The notes beneath the pieces are model-generated. The model searched no databases. It had not been told where the DNA came from and was given only the letters and a program-made list of their open reading frames with translations. From Linyphia triangularis (lineage: Eukaryota; Arthropoda; Arachnida; Araneae; Linyphiidae), in NCBI GenBank assembly GCA_963978545.1, contig OZ021729.1, forward strand, positions 82,936,670 to 83,000,669: a stretch of DNA of 64,000 nt, written 5' to 3'. Of the stretch, positions 47,461 to 59,439 are shown one piece after another. A program made the translations under genes and the position numbers. Numbering within the stretch: position 1 is the stretch's first letter; every line of letters begins with the position of its first letter.

Positions 47461-50400
47461 TAGGGTGGAACGAAAATGGCCTTTAAATTTTTTTTTTAAA
47501 TTTTAGTTTAGTAATAGTGGGGAAAAGTTGCCTTTTAAGTTCAATAAGAGGGGAAAAAAATTTGGTTGCAATACTACAACATCTTGAGGTGCCGCAAAGA
47601 GCTTAAAGTATATAAAAAAATGAAAAATTATTATTTTTGTTAAATTATTTTTTATGAATTTCTCGTATATATAATGTTACAAAAAACGGTTTTAAATACA
47701 TATATAAGCATTGGAGTTGGAAAAAATAATTAATTACAAAATATAATAATAATAATAAATATATTGTTATGTAAAATTTTGTATTTCTTACTTCTGTATC
47801 CTTAATGATTACAAATGTTACATCTGCAAAATGTTTGTTTCTACTTCATTGCTACATTAAACTGTTTTTTTGTATTAAATTTTGGCATATTCCTACGTGA
47901 GTCAATTTTCGCTCTTATATATCCTTCTCTTGGGGTTGAACCATTTTGAGCCGATTCGGTCACCAGTTTCACAGTTCTTTCCACTGCTTGCGTGTGACAA
48001 GGAAGCCGGGGAAAGTCGATAACCGGGTCTACTTTACTATTTGGTTCATCTTCAGATGCCTTCCTTATAAAGTCGTCTTTGAGAGAGTTACTGGAAACAT
48101 GTTTTAACAAGGGAGGTTCAGTTACGTCATTTTCAAGCCATGAGATCATGGTCGATCTAATCCTTTGCATCGAAGTTTATCTTTGGAACTTTAAACTTTC
48201 TGACTCCGCCTTTACTTTCTGTTCTTGCTTTTAAAACACGTCGTAAACCAAGTTCTCTTTGAATTTTGCGTTCATCACATAGCATGGACAAAAGGAGATT
48301 TTCTAGAGCCGCAAAATACCAATTTCTTTGAATAACCGGATCTATAACTTTCTTGAGATTGTCAGAGAGATAGCGTGAATATGAGATAAGGTTAAACAGA
48401 TGTTTGGAATCATAAGTACATGAAGGTTTTAACTTAATATTAAACCACACAGGCACATACACTTTCACAATGTACACAGCCAGAGTCTTAAGATTTTGAG
48501 TTGGATTTTAAGTTGCCACATACTATCTAAGCAAGCTGTTGGCTAGTGTCAACCATCTGGAGTGAGCAAGTTTCCCAGGGCTTCGTAAAGATAAATCTAG
48601 GGAGCAATTTCCAATTGATACAGCAATACACATATCCAATAAATATTTCTGATCTGTACTTAAATCATTTTTGTCCTCCAAAAGAGGAAGGTTATTTTCA
48701 ATTGACAAGAAAGTAACCACAGGAAGATTAGTACAGTTTTCTAGCTGGTGGACCTATTTCACCTTTAAACTAATTGGGTCCCTTTGTTTTATCATCTAAA
48801 TGACCAAAAAGATGTTGCAATGGTAGCTCATTACCATGGAACAAACAAATTAACCATTGTAACGGTCTTCCAATTTCCCTTTCCATCAAAGAAATCACAC
48901 CATCATTATGTCCAGTGTTTACAACGGTTACATCACACCCAATAGAAGTAAAGTTTAAAAGTTGTTTGTTGTGTTCTCTATCTTCAAGAAACTCCTGTAC
49001 ACTGTCTGCTATGTCTTTTCCAGTGCCAGATTTAGGTGTTACGTGGCCTAAAAACTTTGAGCTTGGTTCCTCTATTAGTGAAACGTGCTCTTCTGAAATC
49101 ACTTTTTTGTATAACTTACTTCCTTTCTTTTCTTGAACAATTGTTTTGTCTTTTCTTCCATCAAAAAACAATCCTCTATTTTCAGTTATATGATATAACG
49201 ACTGTCATTAATGAGATATCTTCGATTGGTTGATCTTGCTCGTCTAATTTTCATCCTGTCTATAACGTTAGTTTAGTTTTCTTCTGTTATTACACCAAAG
49301 TCCTGTAAAGCAGCACTAGCTATAGCTGCAGCATTTCTATCTGATATTCCGATAAGGTCAGCAATAGAAGTTACAGATGGCAATTTAATGCGCATTTGAG
49401 TTACTTTCTCTTCTTTCAGTTTTGAAGGACCTGGTAGATGTATCTCTTCTTGTATATTTGAAGGACCTGGTTGGTTCTTCAGCGCTGTCATTGTCGCCAG
49501 TAACCGTTTCTGATACACTAGTATTTTTTGTCCGTTCTTTATTAAACTTGACTATTCTCTGTAGTTCTTTAATTTTTCTTGCTTCTTTCTTCCTCAAAGC
49601 GCTTGTGGTAGCTATATAAGCATTACCTATCACCATTTTCCTGTCAGAACGTTGATCGTTTAGAAACTTTTGCTCCATAACTGGTACTTTTCTTCCTTTT
49701 ATACAAGTACAAGTATTAAAGGTTACACACTTACATGCAGCAATATGAAATAAACGTTCGGCCTCGCCTCTACATTTCGAGAGGTTGCAGTCAAACTTTT
49801 CTTACCCTTTTCTACTTTTTTCATTAGTAAAATTCTTTGGCTAGAAACAACGGAAATAGAAGCTCTTGACCATATTTGCTCTATTTTGGGAACTAAAGTG
49901 TCACATATTTCACGTACAGTAGGATCCTTCTCTGAAGTATTTTTGAGGTTTTGTCTGATATAACAGTAGCATTTCATAACAGATTCGTAAGTAGGCAGTT
50001 CAACATTAAGCAAATCACTACATTTCCCAAAAATAGGACATTACGACATTTGTCTTGTCTTCACTAATTTAGACTGAGCCATTTTTATTCACAGCAATAG
50101 AGTAGAACACATACTAACAAAATATTATGTTAATCTGTAACACATTAGACGGAGCGGAGGAGCCAACTCAACTGAACTGGCCACAGCTACTGACCTGACA
50201 CCTGGTCTGAGCTTGTCCCCGCACGCAGACAAATCTTTGCCCCCCCCCCCCCTACCCACTAAAACACAACATCCGCTCCGGCGATGACTCAGGCTCCTGG
50301 ATGCCAATGTAATACTAAAACTGTTTTTATCTTTCTATTTATTTTATAACGCATAAATGAAGCTTTTTATTTCATAATCGAGACACGCAAAAATCTTTGA

Positions 50401-50738
50401 AAAAGTTAAAAAAAAGTGTGTTTTTATGAAACTTTAAAGCACTTGCGGCACCTCAAGACTTATTCTAATATTTTTCATATTTTTAATTTATCTTATCTAC
50501 ACCATAAGGCAACTTTTCCGTGCTATTACAAATTAAAATAAAAAGTTGATTATATCGTCAAAAAAATTTTAAAATACAGCAAAAATTTAAATTTTTCGAA
50601 ACTTTAACGGCTTTGCGGCACCTCAAGACGTACTCCAATATTTTTCATATTTTTAATTTTTCTTATCTACATCAAAAAGCAACTTTTCCGCACTATTACA
50701 AATTAAAAATCAAAAGTTGATTTTTTCGTTCCACCCTA
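47461..50738 (-). mobile_element. DNA transposon with 8-bp TSD and a decayed hAT-like transposase gene
   Basis: TIRs begin TAGGGTGGAACGAAAA at both ends. Homology extends about 150 bp inward (ttagtaatagtg.ggaaaagttgc, cttgaggtgccgcaaag). The TSD ATGCACAG is perfect (47453-47460, 50739-50746). On the right a second, tandem copy of the subterminal repeat (50411-50560) sits inside the first. The only gene runs on the minus strand from 50082 to 47841 and is broken. An 8-bp TSD with a TA-starting TIR fits hAT or a close relative. Confidence 0.9.
47841..50082 (-). pseudogene. Broken transposase of a divergent hAT-like family
   Basis: Fragments in order: MAQSKLVKTRQMS then TAA (50041); LPTYESVMKCYCYIRQNLKN...; a Cys-rich stretch (FDCNLSKC...CKCVTFNTCTC, frameshift near 49790); MEQKFLNDQRSDRKMVIGNA; LPSVTSIADLIGISDRNAAA then TAA; FFDGRKDKT...IGCDVTVVNTG...CLFHGNELPLQH then a stop at 48770; STDQKYLLDMC...HSRWLTLANSLLR; VKVYVPVWFNIKLKPSCTY...VIDPVIQRNWYF; LPCHTQAVERTVKLVTES to the stop. 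I recognise the order and blocks from uncharacterised arthropod proteins, from memory. D-x3-N, C-x2-H and RW blocks appear in the order seen in hAT DDE domains. At least three nonsense codons and several frameshifts make it inactive. Lysine- and Ser-rich linkers separate the blocks. Confidence 0.8.
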
Positions 50739-50749
50739 ATGCACAGTAA

Positions 50750-51870
50750 CAAATTTCATGGTAACCCCAATTGGAATACGGTGCGATAACCTTGAGGATT
50801 TCAAATCAGCCGCCATTTTGATTTGACGATGTTTTGGACTTGTCGCCAACTTTTCAAAAACCAACCCATCCACGTCAACTAGGAATTTACCTTAGAGGGT
50901 CATTTCTAAGCAACTCTGGATTTTATTATAAACTCGCCACCACACCCTTAAAAGGCAGCAAGGAACCAATAGGAATCTTTCGTATTGAAAGAAAATGTTG
51001 CATTGTGGGATTCCCTTGGAAGTCGTCAGATGACTTTCTCTAACTGATGGATCACGTGCCTTTTCGTCCGAGCGAGAAAAGCTTCCAAAACGAGACAGAA
51101 AAACTACTCAAATATTGATCTATTTCGAGTCTGGATCCCATAAATGTCCTTCTTAGCTTTAAAAGTTGACATATTCGCTTGAAATATTTTTCTGCCTTTC
51201 ATAAAACAAATGTCGAGACGACGATGGGGGAGAGGGGAGTTAGACACATTTGTAGCTTTATTCTCGATTGTTTTTCGCTGTTAAAAGTCTTGTGTTGCTC
51301 TACAAAAAGCGTAGATATAAAAAGAAAAAGAAAAAAAAAAGACTTAATTCAAGATGGCAGACGATTTTTAAAGTCGTAAAATTTATTGCGATGCACGCAT
51401 ATTACTTCGCCCCGATTGCGTTGCCAAATACAGTGAAATAAATATTTACGTAAATAAATCCGGTCATAAATATTTACGTAAATAAATCTTGGGAGATAAA
51501 TATTTAAGGATGTAAATTTGACGTTGTGGATACACCAATAAATGGAATATTTTCTCTTCTGGGACGCCTTTTGAATGTTTCTGATATATTTATTGATTTT
51601 TATCGTTCCCTAAGATAAAATTGAGACTGCTGGTCGGCAGTCTTAAAATTACAAACGCTGCGTTTACGCTATTGGTTGCTCATTACGCTATTTGTCAAAT
51701 GAAATGCCACAATGAAGTGATTTAGATAACCATAATTAAACGACTCACTGGAACTGCGCACGATTAACTTCGGGTGCATCCTGCCGGATATACGAGAAGT
51801 TAATCATCTGTAGGTATTACATTTTAGGGTCTAAAGGTCTCGTTCATTTATATCCATGTATTAGTAATCT
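50750..51870. other. Unassigned AT-rich stretch
   Basis: No gene or family assignment. 51430-51515 has three copies of an ataaatatttacgtaaataaat word. Confidence 0.5.
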
Positions 51871-51877
51871 CCATTAA

Positions 51878-52083
51878 CCCTTTGCGCTCGAGATGCGCTT
51901 CTCAGGCGCCACATGATTGGATGCCGCAGCACGAGAGGACCACTAGGTTTGATGCGTAAAATTCGATGCAAGGCCAATGACTTTGTTTAGTTTCTATGAA
52001 GCAAATCCGTAACCGTGAACTGATCCTAAAATGTCTCGAGCTGCTGGTCACTCCCGCGCGAAAAAGGCCTCGAATGCAAAGGG
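51878..52083. mobile_element. piggyBac-type MITE, copy 2
   Basis: Ends CCCTTTGCGCTCGAG and the inverse of TCGAATGCAAAGGG between TTAA sites (51874-51877, 52084-52087). Interior shares atgattggatgcc and gagaggaccactaggt with copies 1 and 3. Confidence 0.85.
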
Positions 52084-52189
52084 TTAAGGACTTCGCTAGC
52101 GAGGTGATTACGGTATCGAGCTCATGATGGGAGGATTATGGGTTCGATCCTGATAGGAATCGTCGGTGTGTTTGCAATTCTTTTGTTAC

Positions 52190-52925
52190 TTTAAATTTTC
52201 CATGTGTATGCATAAAGTAATGAAAGTATAGGATTCGGTCAAAAAAAAAAAAAAAAAAAAAAATTTTTAACATTTCTTTACGTTTTGGAACATCCTGATT
52301 TCAAATAAGTGATCTAAAAAAAAATGTGTGTTTGCGTATGTAGTCAGCATAACTCCCGAACGACCTACGATGTTCAAATTTGGTGCGAGGGTTGGTGGTG
52401 GCCATGGGACCTACCCTTAAGGTTTTCATCAAAATCACGCATGCGCGTAAGGTAGCTGCCCTTGAAAAAATCATGATTTTCAATGATAGCTAAAAAACGG
52501 CTCTAACGATTTGGATGAAAATCGCTGTGGTAATGCCTCTTACGGTGTTCTAAACATCCCCATCTCTGAAATTTTCATAAAAATGCTTTAACGGCGTAAA
52601 AAGTTGAAAAACGAACACCAGAGTTCTCTTTGTTTGAACATAGCTCACCAACGATCATTTTTTCTTCTCTCCTCAGTTTCACTTGTAAGAAAGGATAATA
52701 TCAGAAAAATCGAAAAGTATATCGCCAAAAATACAATTTTGACAAATTCTCTTTTTTTTTCTCTTTGAAGACCCATACAAGAACTATCGCAAAAAATATC
52801 GCCAAACTGACCATTTTTTCAAGGCGAATGATGAAGATATAAAATCGATAAATGACACAAATCCACATCAGTAATATAGTGTAATGGAAAGTTGTGTGAT
52901 GTTTCTCACCCCTAGTTTTAGTTTA
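52190..52925 (-). repeat. Dispersed repeat family G, copy
   Basis: Aligns with 13985-14580: gtaatgaaagtatagga-ttcggtc, cagcataactcccgaacgacc, catgcgcgtaaggtagctgcc, ggctctaacgatt, cacccctagtttt. Contains a gccaaa-rich insertion relative to the hAT1 copy. Confidence 0.65.
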
Positions 52926-53471
52926 CCACCAGCACGTACACCAGCGGATTCAGAGTTTGGGAGGTGCAGTGTAAATTAGCTAGTCCCGAGGCACAGTGCC
53001 TTAAGCAAGTCCATTAAACTGGCAATCAGACAATTTAACACGCATTTAAATTATTCATTTTATTTAATCACGAAATTACCCCAGTCTTAATAATATCGCG
53101 TGACACTGGCCCATCTCGATGAGGAATAACCTGTCGTTGTTATTGAAATTGGCGCCAGTGCTGGATAAAATAGAGGGGATTTTTAAAATGTCGATGTACA
53201 GTTTTAAAATTGAAATATTTTAAGGACGAAAGACTAAAAATAATATATTTTATAATGCTTTTGAGATGTTTATTTAAATTTTTTTTTTTTTTTTTTTAAA
53301 TCGTGTATTTTGGAATGATGCTCGAGTTTCTGCTAGAATTGGCAAATTTTTCAGAATCTGTGTTTTCGACATTGGCTAATACTAGTTAGTTTATAATATG
53401 CAGTAGAAACAAAATTTTTTTCATGTTTATCAGACAAATTTCTTCCAAAGGAATTCTCCAAGTTCTTTTAA

Positions 53472-53675
53472 CCCTTTGCATTCCAGTGGCGCCTCTCAGG
53501 CACCACACGATTGGATGCCAAACCACGAGAGGACCATTAGGTATGATGCGGAAATTCGATGCAAGGCCAATGACTGTGTTTAGTTTCTATGAAGCAAATC
53601 CATAAACACCAGTCGAACCTAAAATGTCTCGAGTTGCTGATTCCTCTGCGCGAAAAAGGCCTGGAGTGCAAAGGG
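53472..53675. mobile_element. piggyBac-type MITE, copy 3
   Basis: Ends CCCTTTGCATTCCAG and CTGGAGTGCAAAGGG between TTAA sites (53468-53471, 53676-53679). 204 bp. It has a 30-bp block (aaggccaatgac..gtttagtttc) that copy 1 lacks. Confidence 0.85.
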
Positions 53676-54514
53676 TTAAAATTCGTCGTAAATGTATAAA
53701 TTCATGAACAAAATAAAATGTATGAATTCGGAATGGGTAAATTTAAACTCACACTTTAATGTGGTTTCTTTTCCCATTTACAACTTCAACACTGATGCAG
53801 AGCAAATCTCATGCAAAGGCTCTGTCCGTTTGAGGGGAATATTTCAAAAGAAAACTACAAATGTTACGAAGAAAGTGCGACATGTCTAAAAGGTCTGGTC
53901 GAGACGGGTTCCAAAATAAAGAGAGCTATGAACGGACTTTCCTTACTGGAAGCACAAAGTACACAATATTTGCGTAACTGTTAACCGATAGGTTGCGACA
54001 AGTATAAAGCTTGACGCTCGGAAAATCTTACGTTAGTTTTTTTGCTGAAAGTGGGTCCTCAACGCGATATTTTTGGAACAACGAAATCGTGTATATTTTG
54101 TCATTGTTTAAAGTTGGGAGGAAACAACAATTTATCTCGGATCAAATGAATGTTTCACAATCTACTGTTTTGAATATAAAAGAACCGGACAACTAAAAAG
54201 TAAACTAAGTAAATGAGGTAGGAGAGGGGGAAAGAAAAAAAAGAAAAAAAAAAAAAAATTGGCAACCCTACACATTTTTTTAAAATAAAAGTTCACTGCT
54301 TTTATAATGAGTACAGCTAGTTCACTTAAATTAACTCTGATAAATGCAGAATGTATATTTAATAATGAATTTCGGCTATATATTGCTTAAAACAGAGTCA
54401 ATTAAACTATTAATATAACCCATATAAAAACAAAGTTTAAAATATAAATCCTTTATGTGCATCGCAAATTTTTATATTTATATTCATTAACAAAGTGCCG
54501 TTTCTAGAGGTCGG

Positions 54515-54780
54515 CGATATAATGATACGATATTTTTTTAAAAATATCGATATTGAAAATATCGATAAAAGTCACCGATATAATGATACGACGATATTTT
54601 TTAAAAAATATCGATGTTAAAAATATTGATAAAAGTCACCGATACAATGATACGATATTTTTTTAAAAATATCGATATTAAAAATATTGATAAAAGTCAC
54701 CGATATAATAATACGACGATATTTAAAAAAAAATATCGATGTTAAAAATATCGATTAAAGTCACCGATATATCGATTTCA
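54515..54780 (+). repeat. 65-bp tandem array, subterminal in hAT3
   Basis: Four units of about 65 bp contain caccgatataatgatacga, a poly(T)AAAA centre and atatcgat.tt.aaaatat. Each unit is itself partly palindromic around ATATCGAT. Confidence 0.8.
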
Positions 54781-55164
54781 AATATTTTTAGTTTTTTGAT
54801 GATCGTTTTGTAGTTCCATGTTGTTTTTTTTTTCGATTTTATCAAAGGTTATGTCTTAGTATCAATTTATTCTTTTTCGTATAATCATTTATATGTTCTC
54901 TCAATTCCTGGAAAATGTTTGTCATCCAAATGAGCAGAAACTTGGCAGATTGCATGTCGATGCAGTCAATCATGTTTTGGGGGCTGCCAACCAGGGTTGT
55001 AATGCTAAAAAAATTTTACCGGTACGCAAACTTTTAGATCACGGCGGTACTTTAGCTAGAATTTTTTTTATTTATTATAATGCAAATTTATAATAATTTA
55101 CCATACAATAAAGCTGAATACTCTTAATTTACGTATTTATTTTCTCACTAACTTGTATCACAAT

Positions 55165-55517
55165 CAACGATATAGATAAACAACTGGATAGACTTCTTAA
55201 CGCTGGGAAAATGAAGCCGTTGCCAGATGCCGTTGGTGGGATAAAAAATGCGGATTGCCGAGGATTGAAAATAAAATTTTGGATTGTACACAGCAGAAAT
55301 GTCAATAGTAGTAACTTGTCATTATTACTAACTTAATTAGTAATAATGTGCAAAAAAATAAATACTCTAACACTTTTCAAGGTTTTTCGCATTCCCATCC
55401 AACTATAAAACTGAACTGTGATTGGTTAATCATCCCACCAGCTTCGCAATCCCCGGCGCATTTTTCTCTTCGCATTGACAATGGAGCAGTCTATCCAGTT
55501 GTTTATCTATATCGATG
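55165..55517. mobile_element. 8-bp-TSD MITE, family Q, copy Q3
   Basis: Left CAACGATATAGATAAACAAC and right inverse of CATCGATATAGATAAACAAC. TSD ATCACAAT / ATCACCAT (one mismatch). Nested in hAT3. Confidence 0.8.
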
Positions 55518-56075
55518 ATCACCATACATTCTATAAAGATTATTAGAGTTATTATTAATTGCTGGTTAAAAAAAAAAAAGGCATTACGCCGTACGCTCTA
55601 AAAAAAAAGTATCGGGGCACCGTACCGGCGCTTACTGGCCCCACAATACTCCTAGTGTGACTATCACTAAAAAGCCACTTTTTCACACCACTATTTTCGT
55701 TTCGAATGACTAATTAATACACTTGCCTTCATCCAATCTAGCTGAAACTTGGCAGATTGATTTGATGTCGATGACACGGCAGTCTATCAAATTTTTGGGA
55801 CTGTTACTATCACAATCACTGAAAGGCCGCTTTTACAAAATCTTCTATTGGCGATTCGAATTACTAATAAACTCGTAAATAGTTCGGAATGGATGTTTTA
55901 TTCGTAGTGGTCAAGAACAATGAAAACGATCTAAACTCTAAAAGTTGCAATCGCACATTAGAAATAGCAATGCATATAAAGGATTTTAAAAATTTGTGTT
56001 TAGGGTTTATTTATTGTGAATTCTGCTTTTTCTGTTCCAAACACTGCTACTTTAAATACCGCGAGTACTATTAGG

Positions 56076-56257
56076 TTGGTTGGTTGTATTCAGATTATCT
56101 GGCGCCGTCAGCAACACGAGGGCTATAATGCGCCGAAACATTCGTCATTAGACAAGCCAACATACATTTACAAACACCCATGCCAACACGGGACTCGAAC
56201 CCGCAACCTCGCGGTCTAGAAGCTAGCACGCTAACCACTATACCGTTTGGTCGGCCT
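56076..56257 (-). mobile_element. tRNA-derived SINE, family S, copy 8
   Basis: Full-length, reverse-oriented, with perfect 12-bp TSD AGTACTATTAGG. Nested in hAT3. Confidence 0.9.
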
Positions 56258-56944
56258 AGTACTATTAGGAAAATAAACAGAAAAACAAGAAAATCATTAA
56301 AAACAACTAATTTTTTTTTTTTTTTTTTTGTATTTTTATCATTTCTTTCTTGTAAAAGAATTTTTTTACCCTATATATAATCATCCCTCAGTAAATTTTT
56401 CAATTATTTAAATTGTAAAAATATTATGCTAAATATTCAGCGTTGCCATTAAGAGCTATTAAAAATTATCTAAATTTTTCTTAAAACCACTGCACCAATA
56501 AAGCAAAAATATAACTTTTTTTTTTTGGAAATAGATCCATTTCAGTTGGAAAATTAGTCACTTTACAAAAAGCAATCATGAAAAGTAGAAATTTACCCCG
56601 AAAAACTTCGTTTTTGGCAAACCTAAAAAAAATAATAATAATAAAAATTTATCTATATATCGATATTTTTTCCTATGCAACGATATAGTATCGATATTTA
56701 TTTTGATCGATATTTCCGACCTCTAGCCGTTTCTGTTGCCAACGTGTGCTTGGTGTTTGGATCTAATTTTAAATACTAAAAACGTCTCTATCAGCAAAAT
56801 AGCCGGTAAACTACTTTTCAAATTTTTTTTATTAAAAATGAATGTGAATGTATACACTCACATCCAAATATATTTTATTTATGCCGATTAAAGCAATTTA
56901 TTTTATTATTTATTTATTAAAACAATTTCGGGAAAAGGAAAGGG

Positions 56945-57135
56945 TTGGTTGGTTGTTTGGTTGTTTTCAGATTATCTGGCGCCGTCAGCAACACGAGAGC
57001 TAAAATGCGCCGAAACTTTCGTCATTAGACAAGCCAACATACATTTACAAACACCCATGCCAACACGGGACTCGGAACCCGCAACCTCGCGGTCTAGAAG
57101 CTAGTACGCTAACCACTATACCGTTTGGTCGGCGC
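56945..57135 (-). mobile_element. tRNA-derived SINE, family S, copy 9
   Basis: Full-length, reverse-oriented, with perfect TSD AAAAGGAAAGGG (56933-56944, 57136-57147). The tail is ggttggttggttgtttgg. Confidence 0.9.
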
Positions 57136-57356
57136 AAAAGGAAAGGGCTTCTTCAATGATTGGTTAAATGCTGTTTCAGTGCGATTGGATGACGGCCAGT
57201 TGGTTTATTAGCATTCGGTAAAAGTAACTTTTTCTTGACAGTGACAGTCGCCAAAATTTGATAGAATACATTGTCATCGACATCGACAAAGGATTTAAAA
57301 AAAAAAAAAAAATTTAAAATATATAAAAAAAAAATATTAAAAAATAAATAAAAAAA

Positions 57357-57798
<442 letters not shown>

Positions 57799-57799
57799 T

Positions 57800-59180
57800 T
57801 TTTATAACTGCTTCCTTTGAACTCAACTCCATCAACATGACATTACAAAGTGAACTTAACGTCAACACCCATTTTCATGGATTTAAGTACTCGTGGCCCG
57901 GTTCCTTTTTCATACAACTCACACAAACTTTGTGTAAATTTTGCAACATCGTGAACATCAAAAATGTCTCTTTCAGGGGGAAGTTAGAAAACGAAATAAA
58001 ATGTAACGCCACCATCGCTTCCAGAGCGAAAAAAAAAAAAAAAAAAGAACGCGGCTGTCCCAGAAAGTAGAATTGAACTCCCTCATCGATTTTCATCCTT
58101 CAGATAGAGCGAATTCTTCTTTTTTTCGAATATGGCCCCGAAACTATTTTTAATATTCACTGGTTGGAAATAGTTAAGAGGGAAATGCGAACGTCAACGT
58201 GTGGTGATGGGCTCTTCTCCGCTCCGTAATTACGGAATTTTTTTGGAGTTGGTTTATGCTTGGGTTTTTTTTTTTTTTTTTATCGCTTTTCTGTTTTATG
58301 GATGGGAACGGTCCATTCAAATTCATTTTTAGTCTTGGAGGCAGGAAACGGAATACTCGTGATACGTTAGACGATTTGAGAAAAGTATTGAAAGGGGGAT
58401 AGTGTGTAAATTTATGAGAATTTACGAAAAAAATTTGAATTAGTGGCAGTGCTAGAAGTGTTGGTAGACGGGGGTTGACGCGTCCCCCCACTTTTCAGGA
58501 AAATACCCATGCGTCCCAATACCTTTGAAATCACTGAAATCCCCCTCCCCCCCCTACTTTAAAAAATGCTCAATCCGTCTGAAAACTGCTAACAAAAAAA
58601 TAAAATTAACCTTTAAATGTAGTTACACTGAGAAAATGTGATTTAAACTATTTGTGGTATATATATCATACTATCATTAAAAATGTATTACTACTACTTT
58701 TTACCAAGCTGTAACTATTTTTATTAACAAATACTGTAACACTAGGTGTCTTTTGACTTTGAAGAGCTTTCTTTCAAGTTAAATTTCTATTCTTGTTTCA
58801 GATAACGACAAGCTATTTAAAAAAACAAAACATTTAAGAGCTCTTTATTAATTTAATTTCATGAAAGCATGCGCATTTAGAAGCGCTATTTAAATATGAA
58901 TAAACAGTTATGTATATATTGTTGAATAATTACTTCCCTTTCCCCTCTTATTTCCAAGTAGAAAAACTATAAGTAGCAGAATATTCATTAAAATAACAAT
59001 ACATATTTCCTTATTAGTTAATATTTTTTATTTTAAAATTATAAAAATTTATCGTCGAAGAGGGAAGGGGGGGGGGGGAGGGGGGTGCACTTATCACCAA
59101 CTTTTGATCATCCCCCCACTTTTTTTCTTCTCCACTTCTACCACTGGTTAGGGAGAAATAAAACTCGGTTTATTTCTATA
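57800..59180. other. Unassigned AT-rich stretch
   Basis: No gene or repeat family could be assigned here. Short low-complexity tracts (poly(T) near 58266, poly(G) near 59070) are the only features. Confidence 0.5.
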
Positions 59181-59330
59181 CAGTCAGACCCCGTTAACGC
59201 GAAGTCGCTTAACATGAAATCCCGTTTAACGCGAAGTAAAAGCAGTTCCCCGTACTTAAAACTGAATGTTAATTTATTCGTTTAATACAATATCTCACAT
59301 AATGAAATCCCGCTTAAGGCGAAAAAAAAT
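59181..59330. mobile_element. pogo/Tigger-like MITE, truncated
   Basis: Left end TA|CAGTCAGACCCCGTTAACGC matches 5769-5940, followed by gcttaacatgaaatccc words. The right end is missing, so the TSD cannot be tested. Confidence 0.6.
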
Positions 59331-59439
59331 TATTTGGTATTTAAACCACTTTTTTTAGATGAAACTTTGCAACATTTTCTAATGCAGCAGAAATAAATAC
59401 CTCATGCGCTTTAAATAATTTTGAAGAGGTAGACACATT

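Larger units (their letters stand above)
54505..56725. mobile_element. hAT-type element hAT3 with ATCGAT arrays
   Basis: Ends TAGAGGTCGGCGATATAATG and the inverse of CGATATTTCCGACCTCTA. Perfect 8-bp TSD GCCGTTTC (54497-54504, 56726-56733). 54515-54780 is a tandem array, and the right end repeats cgatatt/atcgatat words. MITE Q3 and SINE 8 are nested inside. No transposase is recognisable; 54790-55160 and 55530-56070 show only short random ORFs. Confidence 0.85.
54430..57290 (+). repeat. Dispersed repeat V, copy 4, enlarged by nested insertions
   Basis: V sequence runs to gtgccgtttc (54504), resumes at gccgtttctgttgccaacg (56726) after hAT3, and is again interrupted by SINE 9 before ending in gtcatcgacatcgac near 57285. 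Copies 34490 and 62085 show the uninterrupted join. Confidence 0.75.

Noticed and set aside
54515..54780. CRISPR-like direct repeats
   Set aside because: Units are contiguous, palindromic AT-rich tandem repeats without unique spacers, inside a hAT element in a eukaryotic genome.
2663..57135. tRNA genes (A and B boxes with GGTTCGAATCC)
   Set aside because: All sit at the heads of SINE copies with tails and TSDs, and none forms an intact cloverleaf with a paired acceptor stem.
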